A DNA stretch of 64,000 nt from Candidatus Baltobacteraceae bacterium (GTDB lineage Bacteria > Vulcanimicrobiota > Vulcanimicrobiia > Vulcanimicrobiales > Vulcanimicrobiaceae): assembly GCA_036489885.1 (NCBI GenBank), contig DASXEW010000003.1:372001-436000 (forward strand). Reading direction: 5' to 3'. Positions 32,029 to 41,134 of this stretch are shown one piece after another; position 1 is the first letter of the stretch, and each line of letters starts with the position of its first letter. A program made the position numbers and the translations under genes. The notes below the pieces were generated by a model that saw only the letters and a list, made by a program, of their open reading frames with translations, did no database searches and had not been told where the DNA came from.

Positions 32029-33553
32029 GTTGCTGACGACTTTGCGAGCGAAGGACCCTGACGTCGTTACGCGACTCGCCCAGCGAATCGTTGATGGAAG
32101 CTTTGTCCCGTTCATTGGGGCCGGCTGCTCGAGAGAGCTGCTCGCAGGGAACGATTGGGCAGGGATCACCGAACACACGCGGGCGGCGCTTGGCTCTAGT
32201 ACTTCAACAAGCTACACGGCCATTGCGCAGGAGTATGAGGAGAGGTTCGGACGCGCTCAACTTGTCGACTTTCTCAGATGTCATCTCACGATCCTGAAGT
32301 GGGACGACAAGGCAGGATACGCACAGCTCGCAATGATGGAGTTGCGCTTCCCATCTTATTACACAACGAACGTCGACGATGCTACGGAGGCTTGTTACCG
32401 GACATACAATAAGCGACTACACGTTGTAGTTGTGCAGGAAGATCTTAAAGCCCGTCAGTCGGGCGCGCCGACACTTTATAAGTTTCACGGCGATCTGCGG
32501 CATCCAGACTTGCTCGTTTGGACTTCCAATGACTATAAACGGCGGCTTGCATCAGACGGCGACAGCTTCATGCACGTGCTTCTGAGGGCTGACGTGCTAG
32601 CAAAGTCCCTCTTGTTTATTGGCTATTCGCTGCAAGATCCGCACATTCTCGATCTACTCGATGATATGCGTACACGGTATCCCGACGCCATGAAAGAAAG
32701 CGTCATTGTGGAGTTCGGCATATCGCCACCCCTCCGCGAGAAGGCGAGCGAACTCGAGATAACTGTCGTGCATACGAGCGAGCTGTATGACGTGACCTCG
32801 CCTGCGGAAGCCTTCGACCTTTTTCTGGCCGATCTTGGGATTGCCGTCAAGGCACACGATACGAAGCTCGAGATGGAGACGCTCTTCTCACACGACGGAC
32901 CTGGTTTACCCGTGCTCTCTGACTATGATCTCAGATCTCTTGAAGACGCACTTCCGAACATCCCGCCAAACGAACAGATTAAGGGCTTCCGTGCAACATG
33001 TTGCTGGAAGTCGATACCAATAGGTTTCGAGAGCCGAATTCTGGACCTCTATCAACGGCTGTGCCTTGAAGCGTCGGCTCGCGACGTCCCCGACCTGACA
33101 TCGGCACTCTTCCTGATGGAGGGTCGACTATCGACTGACTTTCTTTTTGGAATGTACAGTGCGGCATTTACCCTGTACCGACACCCAGCACCCAACGCTT
33201 TCGGACATCATATCGTTCTGAAGCATTTGCAGGATTTGCCAATGACGAAAGTGCTGCTCATCTCGCTCGCTGCAGCGCTGCTCAAGGAGCACAACCTACC
33301 ACGTAATCAGAGCTTCGCCGATTCGGTGGCTATGGTGCCAGGCTATGGCAAGGAGACCCTCGATGAGTTTCAAGAACCTGCGCGATCTCAAGTAGCAGCA
33401 GTTTATGCGGACATTTTTCATGGCTCAGCGCGTGAGAACCCGCTAGAACAGCCTAATCGTCCCCTTAACTTCGGTGTAAACACATTTCAGCAATTGAGAA
33501 ATGATTTGATTCGACATATGCCGCCTCGACCGCAGCAGCACGGCAAGGCGTAG
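31982..33553 (+). CDS. SIR2-like domain protein
   Basis: Up to 523 residues. SIR2_2-type fold in the N-terminal 280: V-P-F-I-G-A-G-C-S (about 42), Y-Y-T-T-N-V-D-D (about 129), K-F-H-G-D (about 167) and F-I-G-Y-S-L-Q-D (about 212). The C-terminal 240 residues are unrecognised and helical. Stand-alone SIR2 proteins in defence systems (ThsA, DSR-type, SIR2-HerA, SIR2-APAZ) deplete NAD on phage sensing; the neighbours here make that plausible. Start: ATG 31982 overlaps the TIR gene by 47 bp; a TTG at 32030, two bases past the TIR stop, is an alternative. Confidence 0.87.
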   Translation: MIVFIVLVRSAGQETELLTTLRAKDPDVVTRLAQRIVDGSFVPFIGAGCSRELLAGNDWAGITEHTRAALGSSTSTSYTAIAQEYEERFGRAQLVDFLRCHLTILKWDDKAGYAQLAMMELRFPSYYTTNVDDATEACYRTYNKRLHVVVVQEDLKARQSGAPTLYKFHGDLRHPDLLVWTSNDYKRRLASDGDSFMHVLLRADVLAKSLLFIGYSLQDPHILDLLDDMRTRYPDAMKESVIVEFGISPPLREKASELEITVVHTSELYDVTSPAEAFDLFLADLGIAVKAHDTKLEMETLFSHDGPGLPVLSDYDLRSLEDALPNIPPNEQIKGFRATCCWKSIPIGFESRILDLYQRLCLEASARDVPDLTSALFLMEGRLSTDFLFGMYSAAFTLYRHPAPNAFGHHIVLKHLQDLPMTKVLLISLAAALLKEHNLPRNQSFADSVAMVPGYGKETLDEFQEPARSQVAAVYADIFHGSARENPLEQPNRPLNFGVNTFQQLRNDLIRHMPPRPQQHGKA

Positions 33554-33628
33554 TGTCATAGATACGCCTCCACGCGTGAATATGAACGCACTTACGGGCG
33601 CACGCGCGTACGGCGCGATGATCATTCT

Positions 33629-34414
33629 GTGCGAGTGATTGGTGCAAATAGGGCGCCGGCGCCCGAACGTAGCTTTGCGAGACTAGACGATGATCTTCGC
33701 CTTTGGCGGTTCATGCCACTCGGACCATTTCTGGAAATGTTAATGAGCTCTACGCTCTGTCAAACTCGAGTTGATGCATTTGAGGATGGGTCGGAGGGAG
33801 CATACGGTTACGAGACGGTTGCGTTCGCGCCCAACGTCATTCGTGTACTCAACGTAAGACCGCGTACATTCATGGATAAGGCCGGGACGCATCCCGTCGG
33901 GGTTGAATCAAAGGCAGTCATTCTAGCTGCGCGCCAGCACTCGCTTGTAACGTGCTGGTTCGCATATCCTGGACAAGAATCGTTCCCGATGTGGCGCGTA
34001 TATGGCCGCGATCGCGTTTGTGTGGCGGTCGTGACTACGGTTGGTAACTTGCGAGCAATTTTCTCAGACGAGCCGGGAGCAGTCGTTGGATCAGTTGTTT
34101 ATGAGCAACTTCCGAAAGAGATTGCGGATATACACACGCTGTTCTTTCATAAGCGAAATGAGTATGCAGAAGAACGGGAAGTTAGGTCCGTCAATGTGCT
34201 TGCAGCGGCAGCTAGAGATCGCTACGTACAGAAAGCGCTAACTGCAGCCCAGCTGGACGGCTTACTCACCGAGATCGTATCGGGGCCGGGGATGCGAGAA
34301 ACAATGTCTGATGCGCTACTCCAGACCGTGCAAAGCCGATTTAGCGCACTGGGTCTCTCCTTTGATCCTGAGCGTCTGAAAAAGACCAGTCTTGACCGTG
34401 ATTTACTCACATGA
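33629..34414 (+). CDS. DUF2971 family protein
   Basis: 261 residues. DUF2971 signatures: L-W-R-F-M-P-L-G-P-F-L-E-M-L near residue 26, L-V-T-C-W-F (about 108) and M-W-R-V-Y-G-R-D (about 121), then F-F-H-K-R-N-E-Y-A-E-E-R-E-V-R (about 169-183), whose H-K...Y-x-x-E-x-E-x-R is conserved. No biochemical role is established. The family is frequent in accessory islands. It follows the SIR2 gene by 75 bp and precedes the TPR-PIN gene by 43 bp, so it may belong to the same operon. Confidence 0.8.
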   Translation: MRVIGANRAPAPERSFARLDDDLRLWRFMPLGPFLEMLMSSTLCQTRVDAFEDGSEGAYGYETVAFAPNVIRVLNVRPRTFMDKAGTHPVGVESKAVILAARQHSLVTCWFAYPGQESFPMWRVYGRDRVCVAVVTTVGNLRAIFSDEPGAVVGSVVYEQLPKEIADIHTLFFHKRNEYAEEREVRSVNVLAAAARDRYVQKALTAAQLDGLLTEIVSGPGMRETMSDALLQTVQSRFSALGLSFDPERLKKTSLDRDLLT

Positions 34415-34457
34415 GAAAGCTAAGACGAAACTCTTGGAATCTGCAGGTGGTTAAGCG

Positions 34458-37400
34458 ATGACGGAACTGACGTCTGAACATCTCGTAACAATAAGAGCGC
34501 ATATCGATGAAGGACGGCGCATGACCGCCCTCCGTGAAGTTGATTCGCTCTTACGAACGACTGATTTTGATCGGGCGGAGGCAAACGTGCAGGCCGGTCT
34601 CCTGCGCACGCGTGCATTCTTGGCGTTGAATATCGACCACGATGTTGCTCTTAGCGCACAGCTCGCCGCTCGAGCCGCAGAATTGGAGGAGTCTGAGGAT
34701 CAACACATTCTTGAGGCAAGTATCAGGCTGCATAAGGACGGGCCCGATTCCGCTTTGAGCCTACTGCAGGCGGGCGGTATCAAGACGACACTGTTCCGGG
34801 CAACGTTGCTCTACTTTCAAGGGAATATTGCAAGTGCAGCATCACTCATCGACGCCGTTGCGGATGGGTATCCCGATAATGTCGAACTACACCGACTACT
34901 CGCGATGCTTCGGCTCGCGGCACACCAGTGGCAGCTTGCCGAAGCCGAGGCGAAGCGCGCCTATCAGCTCAGACCGAAACACTTATTTGTAAACGTGACG
35001 TTGGCCACTGTGAACTTCATGGCGTCGGTCCCACAGGATTTTATCCCCGTCAGTCTCGACGACGCTCCTGAGCCGGCTCCTCGCGAGTACATTATCGCAG
35101 ACGAAGATGCCCTGAATCATCTTCGCCGATCGGGAGACATGTTCACTGAATGTCTAGCGGTGCTCGAGCAAGGCGACCCAATGATTGCGGAGCTTGAGCT
35201 ATGGAGGCTCGCGTGTCTCTCACAGGACCCGAATCGATCGGAAGAGGCGGCGGCATACTCAAAGGTGTTACTTGAGCGCGATCCGCCTAATCACCGCGCC
35301 GCCATCTGGACAGCTGGATTTGGACTGGCGGTTGATCTGACAACATGGCTAAAGAACGCGAATGAAAGTGTTGAGCGCGGAACTGCCAGTAGCCAACAAC
35401 GCTATACGGTAGGGTGGTTAGCTTTAGATAAAAGGCAATTTGAAAACGCGACAGATGTCCTATCGGCGGCCGACGTCTCAGAGAGTGGCGCTGATCGGAC
35501 GCGGCGGACGCTTTTGCTAGCTCAAGTGTACGCGATGCAAAGGAAGTATAACGAGGCAATTCAGGTTCTGGAGGATACAGACTACGCGTCATTTGCGCGA
35601 TTACGGGAGATTCTAAAGGCGCAGCAGCAGGGCATCGATGTTGACACAGATGGGCGTTACAAGAATACAACGCAGATTTCGATTGATAGGGTCAAGCGGG
35701 CGGCTGAGGATGGAAAGTGGCAGATCGTAGCGGGCATGTCCGCGGAGATCATGAGAAGCTTTCATACGCCACTTGGTTATCAACTGGTACTTCAGGCCTT
35801 ATACAATACGGAGCAATATGATCGATTTCTCAAGATCTTTGCTGATGTTGGAACGTGGACGAGGTTAAACCGAGACGGCCAGTTCCGCAACGCTCATATA
35901 AGCTCTCTGCGTGCCGTAGGCAAGAGAGCTGAAGCCCTCCGCGCGATGGAGGCGCTATTTCATGATGATCAGAGTGCTGCTACCTGCGATTTGTATGGTC
36001 GCATGCTATTTGAGAGCGGCGATTATAATGGTATAGCCACCTTATCACGGGCTTTACGCAAAGCTGGAGATTTGACTTCTGATATTTCCCTGCGCTTCGC
36101 CGCGTGGCTCCAGAACACGCACCCGGACGATGCAGCTGCGCTCTGGGATAAGGCAGTCGCGTTGGGTGTTAAGGATGACCTGATCGGTCTCGCACTCTCG
36201 ATTGCTTACCGCGTAGGTAGAGAGACTTGCACGAAGACGCTAGTGCATCGCATGCAGGAAATCGCTACGAATGAGGCCAGCGGTATAAAGCGCGCTTCCT
36301 TTGAGGAGGTCCGAGAGGTCGTGGCTCAGAGCTCCCGATCCGACCAATACATGGGGGAGCAATATCGATTTGGGCGCGCGGCTATTCATATTGTCGGGGA
36401 CGCCATCCGATGGCCGTTATTCATGTCTCACTACATGCAACCGCAGCTAAACGCGAGCGTTCCACCTGCGCAGTGGACGAACATCTATGTCCGCCACGGT
36501 AGCCGCGGGCCACTACTAAAAGGGCCAATTACCGCGCGTGTATGTAATTTAGATCTTACTGCCCTGATGATGCTACAGTCTCTTGATGCCTTCGATATCA
36601 TCAGGGATGCATTCGACGTTATAGCGATTCCCGTGCAGACGACCATAGTGCTTCACGACGCCTTCGATCAGATCTCCGTGGGTCAGCCTTCAAGAATGGA
36701 TAGCCTTGAACGGATCAAGCATAGCGTCGAAGGAGGAGGGATACAGATCGTTGCGGCCTCCAACCCATTCCGATGGGCACGTGACAATGGCGGCTTATTC
36801 GCGACACCGCTCCCGACGATTGATACCGCAACCGCGATGCCTGTTCCCGTTACCAAAGAGGCGCGGAGTTTCGGTCTAAATCTCGTCTCGCTTATAAACC
36901 AACTCTTGGAAGTCGGTGTGATATCGAAATGGCAGGCCGACGAAGCACTTGCACTCTCCGGCACGGCGGGTAGCGAAGCGCCGATTGGCGCAAGCTTGTC
37001 CGGCAGAAAAAAGCTTTTGTGTTCGATCGTTCTTCTCGAATACTTGGACGAAGCGCAACTGTTGGGCCCGATCTTAAATTCCGGCTATAACCTTTTTTTA
37101 CTGGAACAGGATCGGGCGTTCTTGCAAAAGCAAATTGAGGACGCCGAGCGTCGGACTCAACTTGCGGATACTCTGAAGCATCTAATTCCGGTGGTTCGCG
37201 ATAACATCGGTACCAACAAGTTTGAGCAGAGATCCAGCAAGATCGAGATTGCTGACCCGTCTAATTTCAACGCACAGTCTCTCGCCACTCTGCTCGATAC
37301 GGCAGCAGAAAATGAAATTCTCGCTGTCGATGATCGAGTCGTTACGAGCTATGAGAGAACTGGGAAAGGCGCCCTCGTGGTGTCCACTCTCGATTTGCTA

Positions 37401-37847
37401 AATGCTCTTCGGGGACCAGAACTCCCAGACGGTCGGTATTATCAGATCCTGCATAGCGCCCGCAAGGGTGGTCTGTTTTTCATACCGCTCGATGCCTCCG
37501 AGATACTTTACTTCTTGCGGCGGGCGTCGGTGCGTGATGGCCTCGTGCAAGAGACTGCCGAACTGCGCGTCTTGCGGCGCTATCTTGGTGCGTGTCTCAA
37601 TCCCAATACACGATTACGCGTTATCGATCCAATAGATGAGCGCATGTTCTTGCAGGTTCTTAATGCAGAGCTATCACGCGCATGCAACCAGGCGGCTGAC
37701 GAGGGGCCGAATGCTGACGCATACGTCGATTATATCGTAGCAAGTCTCTGTGCGGCGGACATCTCGGCGTTCCATCAGCGGCTTGTTGCTGACGACCCTG
37801 CATTCTTCTCTTCGCTCGAAACATTGGTGACGCGGCTAAACGCGTAA
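34458..37847 (+). CDS. Large TPR-repeat protein with C-terminal PIN-like domain
   Basis: 1129 residues. About 1-640 are TPR-like helix pairs (F-R-A-T-L-L-Y-F-Q-G-N-I-A-S-A, H-R-L-L-A-M-L-R-L-A-A-H-Q-W-Q-L-A-E-A-E and others). About 690-770 begin a PIN-like fold: C-N-L-D-L-T-A-L-M-M-L-Q-S-L...V-I-A-I-P. It ends near 940-990 with I-L-A-V-D-D-R...S-T-L-D-L-L-N-A-L. The acidic residues resemble PIN nuclease centres; the core is split by helical insertions. TPR sensor plus nuclease is a common design in defence islands. Last gene of the plus-strand run; a GIY-YIG gene converges on it. Confidence 0.72.
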   Translation: MTELTSEHLVTIRAHIDEGRRMTALREVDSLLRTTDFDRAEANVQAGLLRTRAFLALNIDHDVALSAQLAARAAELEESEDQHILEASIRLHKDGPDSALSLLQAGGIKTTLFRATLLYFQGNIASAASLIDAVADGYPDNVELHRLLAMLRLAAHQWQLAEAEAKRAYQLRPKHLFVNVTLATVNFMASVPQDFIPVSLDDAPEPAPREYIIADEDALNHLRRSGDMFTECLAVLEQGDPMIAELELWRLACLSQDPNRSEEAAAYSKVLLERDPPNHRAAIWTAGFGLAVDLTTWLKNANESVERGTASSQQRYTVGWLALDKRQFENATDVLSAADVSESGADRTRRTLLLAQVYAMQRKYNEAIQVLEDTDYASFARLREILKAQQQGIDVDTDGRYKNTTQISIDRVKRAAEDGKWQIVAGMSAEIMRSFHTPLGYQLVLQALYNTEQYDRFLKIFADVGTWTRLNRDGQFRNAHISSLRAVGKRAEALRAMEALFHDDQSAATCDLYGRMLFESGDYNGIATLSRALRKAGDLTSDISLRFAAWLQNTHPDDAAALWDKAVALGVKDDLIGLALSIAYRVGRETCTKTLVHRMQEIATNEASGIKRASFEEVREVVAQSSRSDQYMGEQYRFGRAAIHIVGDAIRWPLFMSHYMQPQLNASVPPAQWTNIYVRHGSRGPLLKGPITARVCNLDLTALMMLQSLDAFDIIRDAFDVIAIPVQTTIVLHDAFDQISVGQPSRMDSLERIKHSVEGGGIQIVAASNPFRWARDNGGLFATPLPTIDTATAMPVPVTKEARSFGLNLVSLINQLLEVGVISKWQADEALALSGTAGSEAPIGASLSGRKKLLCSIVLLEYLDEAQLLGPILNSGYNLFLLEQDRAFLQKQIEDAERRTQLADTLKHLIPVVRDNIGTNKFEQRSSKIEIADPSNFNAQSLATLLDTAAENEILAVDDRVVTSYERTGKGALVVSTLDLLNALRGPELPDGRYYQILHSARKGGLFFIPLDASEILYFLRRASVRDGLVQETAELRVLRRYLGACLNPNTRLRVIDPIDERMFLQVLNAELSRACNQAADEGPNADAYVDYIVASLCAADISAFHQRLVADDPAFFSSLETLVTRLNA

Positions 37848-37870
37848 TCTTGAAATGCCGGCGCACGGAG

Positions 37871-38407
37871 TCATGACCCAATCATGGCGCTAATGGCTTC
37901 GACTGCTCTGGAATACTCGCTTCTCGTCTGCATTGTGATCGGTTCTTTGCGCTTTCGTCTAAGCAGCAACGTACCCGGTTCAAATGCTTTCTCATTTGGC
38001 CGTATGCTGAATTTACGTTGCTTGGCTTTGTTGAGAAAGAGCGCGGGCCCCAGGACGTGGATCAGCAGAGATTCCAGTTCCCTGGCGTGCTTGATGCCGG
38101 CCACCATGAAAACACTGAACGATGTCGTAAGCTGCCGCTTCTGGTCGTCGGCGCTGACACCACCCTGAAAATACGTCCCTAGACGTTCTCGCACATTGTT
38201 TGAGATGCCGACGTAACGCGCGGTCTCGCTTGAATCGAAGAGAACGTAGACGCCCGAAATATTATCCGGCAACTCCGACCATGACTCCCAAGGGAGCATC
38301 TCACCAACGAGGCTCAAAAACGCACGCGTCTTCCTTCGCCCAGGTCGCCGCTTTATCTCGCCCCTCATAAGAAGATGCTGTTCGTTTTCCGGTCGCAACC
38401 ATCTCAA
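37871..38407 (-). CDS. GIY-YIG nuclease-fold protein
   Basis: Up to 178 residues. G-V-Y-V-L-F-D, then T-A-R-Y-V-G-I-S-N-N-V-R-E-R-L: the Y-V...Y-V-G-I-S pair and the Arg of R-E-R-L are the GIY-YIG core, with a Glu in A-R-E-L-E-S-L-L-I. The start is not settled: TTG 38407, or ATG at 38368 (M-R-G-E-I-K-R-R-P-G). Convergent with the TPR-PIN gene, with 23 bp between stops. Might cut DNA as part of the island, but no specific partner is evident. Confidence 0.75.
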   Translation of the reverse strand: MRWLRPENEQHLLMRGEIKRRPGRRKTRAFLSLVGEMLPWESWSELPDNISGVYVLFDSSETARYVGISNNVRERLGTYFQGGVSADDQKRQLTTSFSVFMVAGIKHARELESLLIHVLGPALFLNKAKQRKFSIRPNEKAFEPGTLLLRRKRKEPITMQTRSEYSRAVEAISAMIGS

Positions 38408-38935
38408 GCCCCCGATAGGCTCTTTCCGCTCGACGTCTCTCGGCTTAAGACGGCTCTGATATCGCGTTTTTAAATTGTTTGCCGTCGGCTCCTTGGCAAT
38501 ACATCGCCTTACAACTCCCTCAGCGCTGTCGTTTGTTCTTCAGCGGTGGATTGCGTCCGGAACATCTAAGTCCTCGAGCGCAGCAAATTGTTGATTGACT
38601 GAGAGCGCTTACGTTAATCGCGTTGACTGTTCCGGCAGATCGTTTCAGCCGTCTATTTCGCATCGCGTCAAGCTAGAGTGTAGACACTTTCAATTCCAAT
38701 CACGTGGCGACAGTGCGTTAAAAGATGCCATTCCTCGATTTGGTCCTTACTTGACCTTACTTCGCGGACATCGGTCAGGAGTTACTGATAACAGGATTAG
38801 AGCGCAAAACGCTATGATGTACATGGAGCAATAGACCTTCGGCTGAAGTGTCGGCACTTGCTCCCGACAGCGGTGTTTTCGGGGCATCGTCAGTTTACTG
38901 GACGGGCATATTCGCGCAACCGGAGGAGACTCTAT
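38408..38935. other. Intergenic region without recognised genes
   Basis: About 530 bp between the divergent GIY-YIG and secreted-protein genes. The open frame around 38595-38834 has no protein-like pattern or ribosome site. A GGAGGAG site just before 38936 belongs to the next gene. I see nothing else. Confidence 0.5.
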
Positions 38936-39364
38936 ATGATAAACAGTCGCGTTTTACGACTGTGCGTCGTCGCGTCCATCGTCATTGCGGTCACGATTGG
39001 GACACAAGGATCGAACGTTAGCCCGGCGCCGGCAAGCACGCCAACGTCGTTCGCATTCGTGCTCCCTGCCAAAGAGTCAGCAACGTTTAGACAGGACGCG
39101 CAGCTCAGCATTACATTTCAATACGCGAACGCTGGAAAAGCGACGTGTCGTCGAGTCGCAGTGCAAAATGGCGCCCAACATTTCGAGCTGTGGGTCGATC
39201 AGGGTGCATCCGCCACCAACCTGCCGATCGCAAAAGGCTCCTCGCTTCGCGCGATAGCGTGTGATGACGGTACTAACTTCACGATAGCCGATCTTTACAT
39301 CACGGGATCTACTACGACTCTTCTCAGCGCCGCGACCGTCGTAACGGTTAGCAAGGATAAGTGA
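38936..39364 (+). CDS. Small exported protein, unknown function
   Basis: 142 residues from ATG 38936, with GGAGGAG 8 nt upstream. Signal peptide about 1-25, then a beta-rich domain: F-A-F-V-L-P-A-K-E-S-A-T-F, C-R-R-V-A-V-Q and C-D-D-G-T-N-F-T-I-A-D-L-Y, with two Cys that could pair. Family not recognised. Its TGA overlaps the GTG of the next gene, so the two secreted proteins are probably made together. Confidence 0.65.
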   Translation: MINSRVLRLCVVASIVIAVTIGTQGSNVSPAPASTPTSFAFVLPAKESATFRQDAQLSITFQYANAGKATCRRVAVQNGAQHFELWVDQGASATNLPIAKGSSLRAIACDDGTNFTIADLYITGSTTTLLSAATVVTVSKDK

Positions 39365-41037
39365 GCCAAATGTTAGCTCCATTTCTAAACAGAAAGGACG
39401 CGACGACGGTGAAGGCCGCTAGCAAAGGCTTGTTTCGATCCGCGCTATGCTCATTTATCGCTGTATCGAGTGTGCTCGGGTCGGTCGGTGACAGCTACGC
39501 GACCGATATCGTTCCCTCGCCAACGAACGTCCCCGTTCTGGCGCATAAAACTACCGTCACTCAAGTCGCGACCCAAGTACTGGGCGACCACATCGTCGAG
39601 ACCGGCAAGGGGCAGACGTTTTCGGTCGTCATGATCAATCCGATTGCGTACGACTTTTTAAACCTTCAAGACACAAGGACGACGACGTTGTCCCCTCTGC
39701 CGTCGTTCAACTCCCTTCCGAACGTCGGCGTAGGGCCAAACGCCGCCGCGCAGACGCAAGCCAAAGCCGTTCTTGACGCGCGGGGCGGCGGCGCCGTGGC
39801 GAGTTTACGCTGCCGAACTCTGAACGAATGTACTGCGTCATTGGCAAACCTTGAGGCGGCGGATGCACACGGCCAGTCGTTTCACGATCTCGTCTTTGAT
39901 TCGTTCACCGCATGGTCTGCATACTTGAACGCGGCGCAGAGCAGCATCGCGATCGATGCGGCGCGATACCAAAGCGATGCGTTGCTGCTCGCTAAGGAGC
40001 AGCATCTCTCCATAACGCCGGGAACGGATCACCTCCGTATTCCCGACCTGACGTGCCTCAATGAAGTCGCAGCGGTTGCGCAAGTATTGACGAGCGGCGC
40101 TGCCTCGACGCCTGCTCTTCTCCCTGTCGGCAAGAAGTCGTCATGCATCGGAGCACCTCAGTTGAAAAAGCTAGGCGCCGAGGCAATTACAGACGTCAAT
40201 GCGTTATACGCCATGGTCTTGACGTGGGAAGACACGTTAAACACGCTACAAAACGACATCGACACGCACGTCTCGGCATTTACCGCTGCAACGAACCCGA
40301 ATGTGACTCCAAACATTAACGATGCGGCTACGCTTCGGGCGAGACTCACACGGATTGATCTTTCATCGCAAGCAATAACAGGCTCCAATGGAAGTGCTCT
40401 TGCAACGCTCGTTAAGGCAATCCAACCGTTCTCCGACTTCGATCGAACGCATGACTGGGTCTCGGTCGACGTCTATTGCAACCCGTACAACATTGACGCC
40501 ATTAGCCACGCGCTCGTGCTCACGGCGCCATCGAGGATCACCCCAGCGTTCAGCGCGTTGAACCAGTCGGTCGGAACCGTCGACTGCCCGGGAGGCCTTG
40601 TTCTCAGCGCTGGCGGTGGATACTCTACAATTCCAGTGAAGACGTACCAGCTCGTCCCGACAGTGACGTCATCGGGTGGATCGTCGACGTCTACCTACAA
40701 TGTTGGTTATCAGTCGAATCAGCCCGGGCAACTATATGGGGCAGCGTTGTTCCATTACTACGTGTTTCCGGTCTCCGGCCAGAGCGCGCTATTCGCGACC
40801 GGCGGGATCGGCTCGTCCAGCTCGTTCTCTGGGTTTTACGGAGCGAGCTTTAGTATCGGTCGGCGCGTCATGTTCAACGTGCTATGGGAGTACGGTAGCT
40901 ACAATACAATTGGACCTGGTGCGTCGCTGGGCATGTTGGCGCCATCCTCCTCGTTCGCGATCCCGACGACGCCAGTTCACACAACGAAAATCACGTATGG
41001 CATCTCGATAGGCGCCGCGCCTTTCAACAGTCCGTGA
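39361..41037 (+). CDS. Large exported protein, unknown function
   Basis: About 555 residues from GTG 39361 (or ATG 39370). Signal-like segment near 24-46 (S-A-L-C-S-F-I-A-V-S-S-V-L-G-S), a helical middle, and a C-terminal 130 residues rich in G, S, Y and F with alternating hydrophobics, like a small outer-membrane barrel or beta domain. No known domain. Coupled to the upstream secreted protein by GTGA overlap; the CHAT gene starts 98 bp downstream on the same strand, which may indicate functional linkage. Confidence 0.65.
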   Translation: MSQMLAPFLNRKDATTVKAASKGLFRSALCSFIAVSSVLGSVGDSYATDIVPSPTNVPVLAHKTTVTQVATQVLGDHIVETGKGQTFSVVMINPIAYDFLNLQDTRTTTLSPLPSFNSLPNVGVGPNAAAQTQAKAVLDARGGGAVASLRCRTLNECTASLANLEAADAHGQSFHDLVFDSFTAWSAYLNAAQSSIAIDAARYQSDALLLAKEQHLSITPGTDHLRIPDLTCLNEVAAVAQVLTSGAASTPALLPVGKKSSCIGAPQLKKLGAEAITDVNALYAMVLTWEDTLNTLQNDIDTHVSAFTAATNPNVTPNINDAATLRARLTRIDLSSQAITGSNGSALATLVKAIQPFSDFDRTHDWVSVDVYCNPYNIDAISHALVLTAPSRITPAFSALNQSVGTVDCPGGLVLSAGGGYSTIPVKTYQLVPTVTSSGGSSTSTYNVGYQSNQPGQLYGAALFHYYVFPVSGQSALFATGGIGSSSSFSGFYGASFSIGRRVMFNVLWEYGSYNTIGPGASLGMLAPSSSFAIPTTPVHTTKITYGISIGAAPFNSP

Positions 41038-41134
41038 GAGTCAACCGCTTCCTTGTTCCAACGGCGTGATAGACGGACTGAAGACAAATGTGCAACGGAC
41101 CGGGCGTCGTTACCCGTGTTGAGGCTTTTACAAG

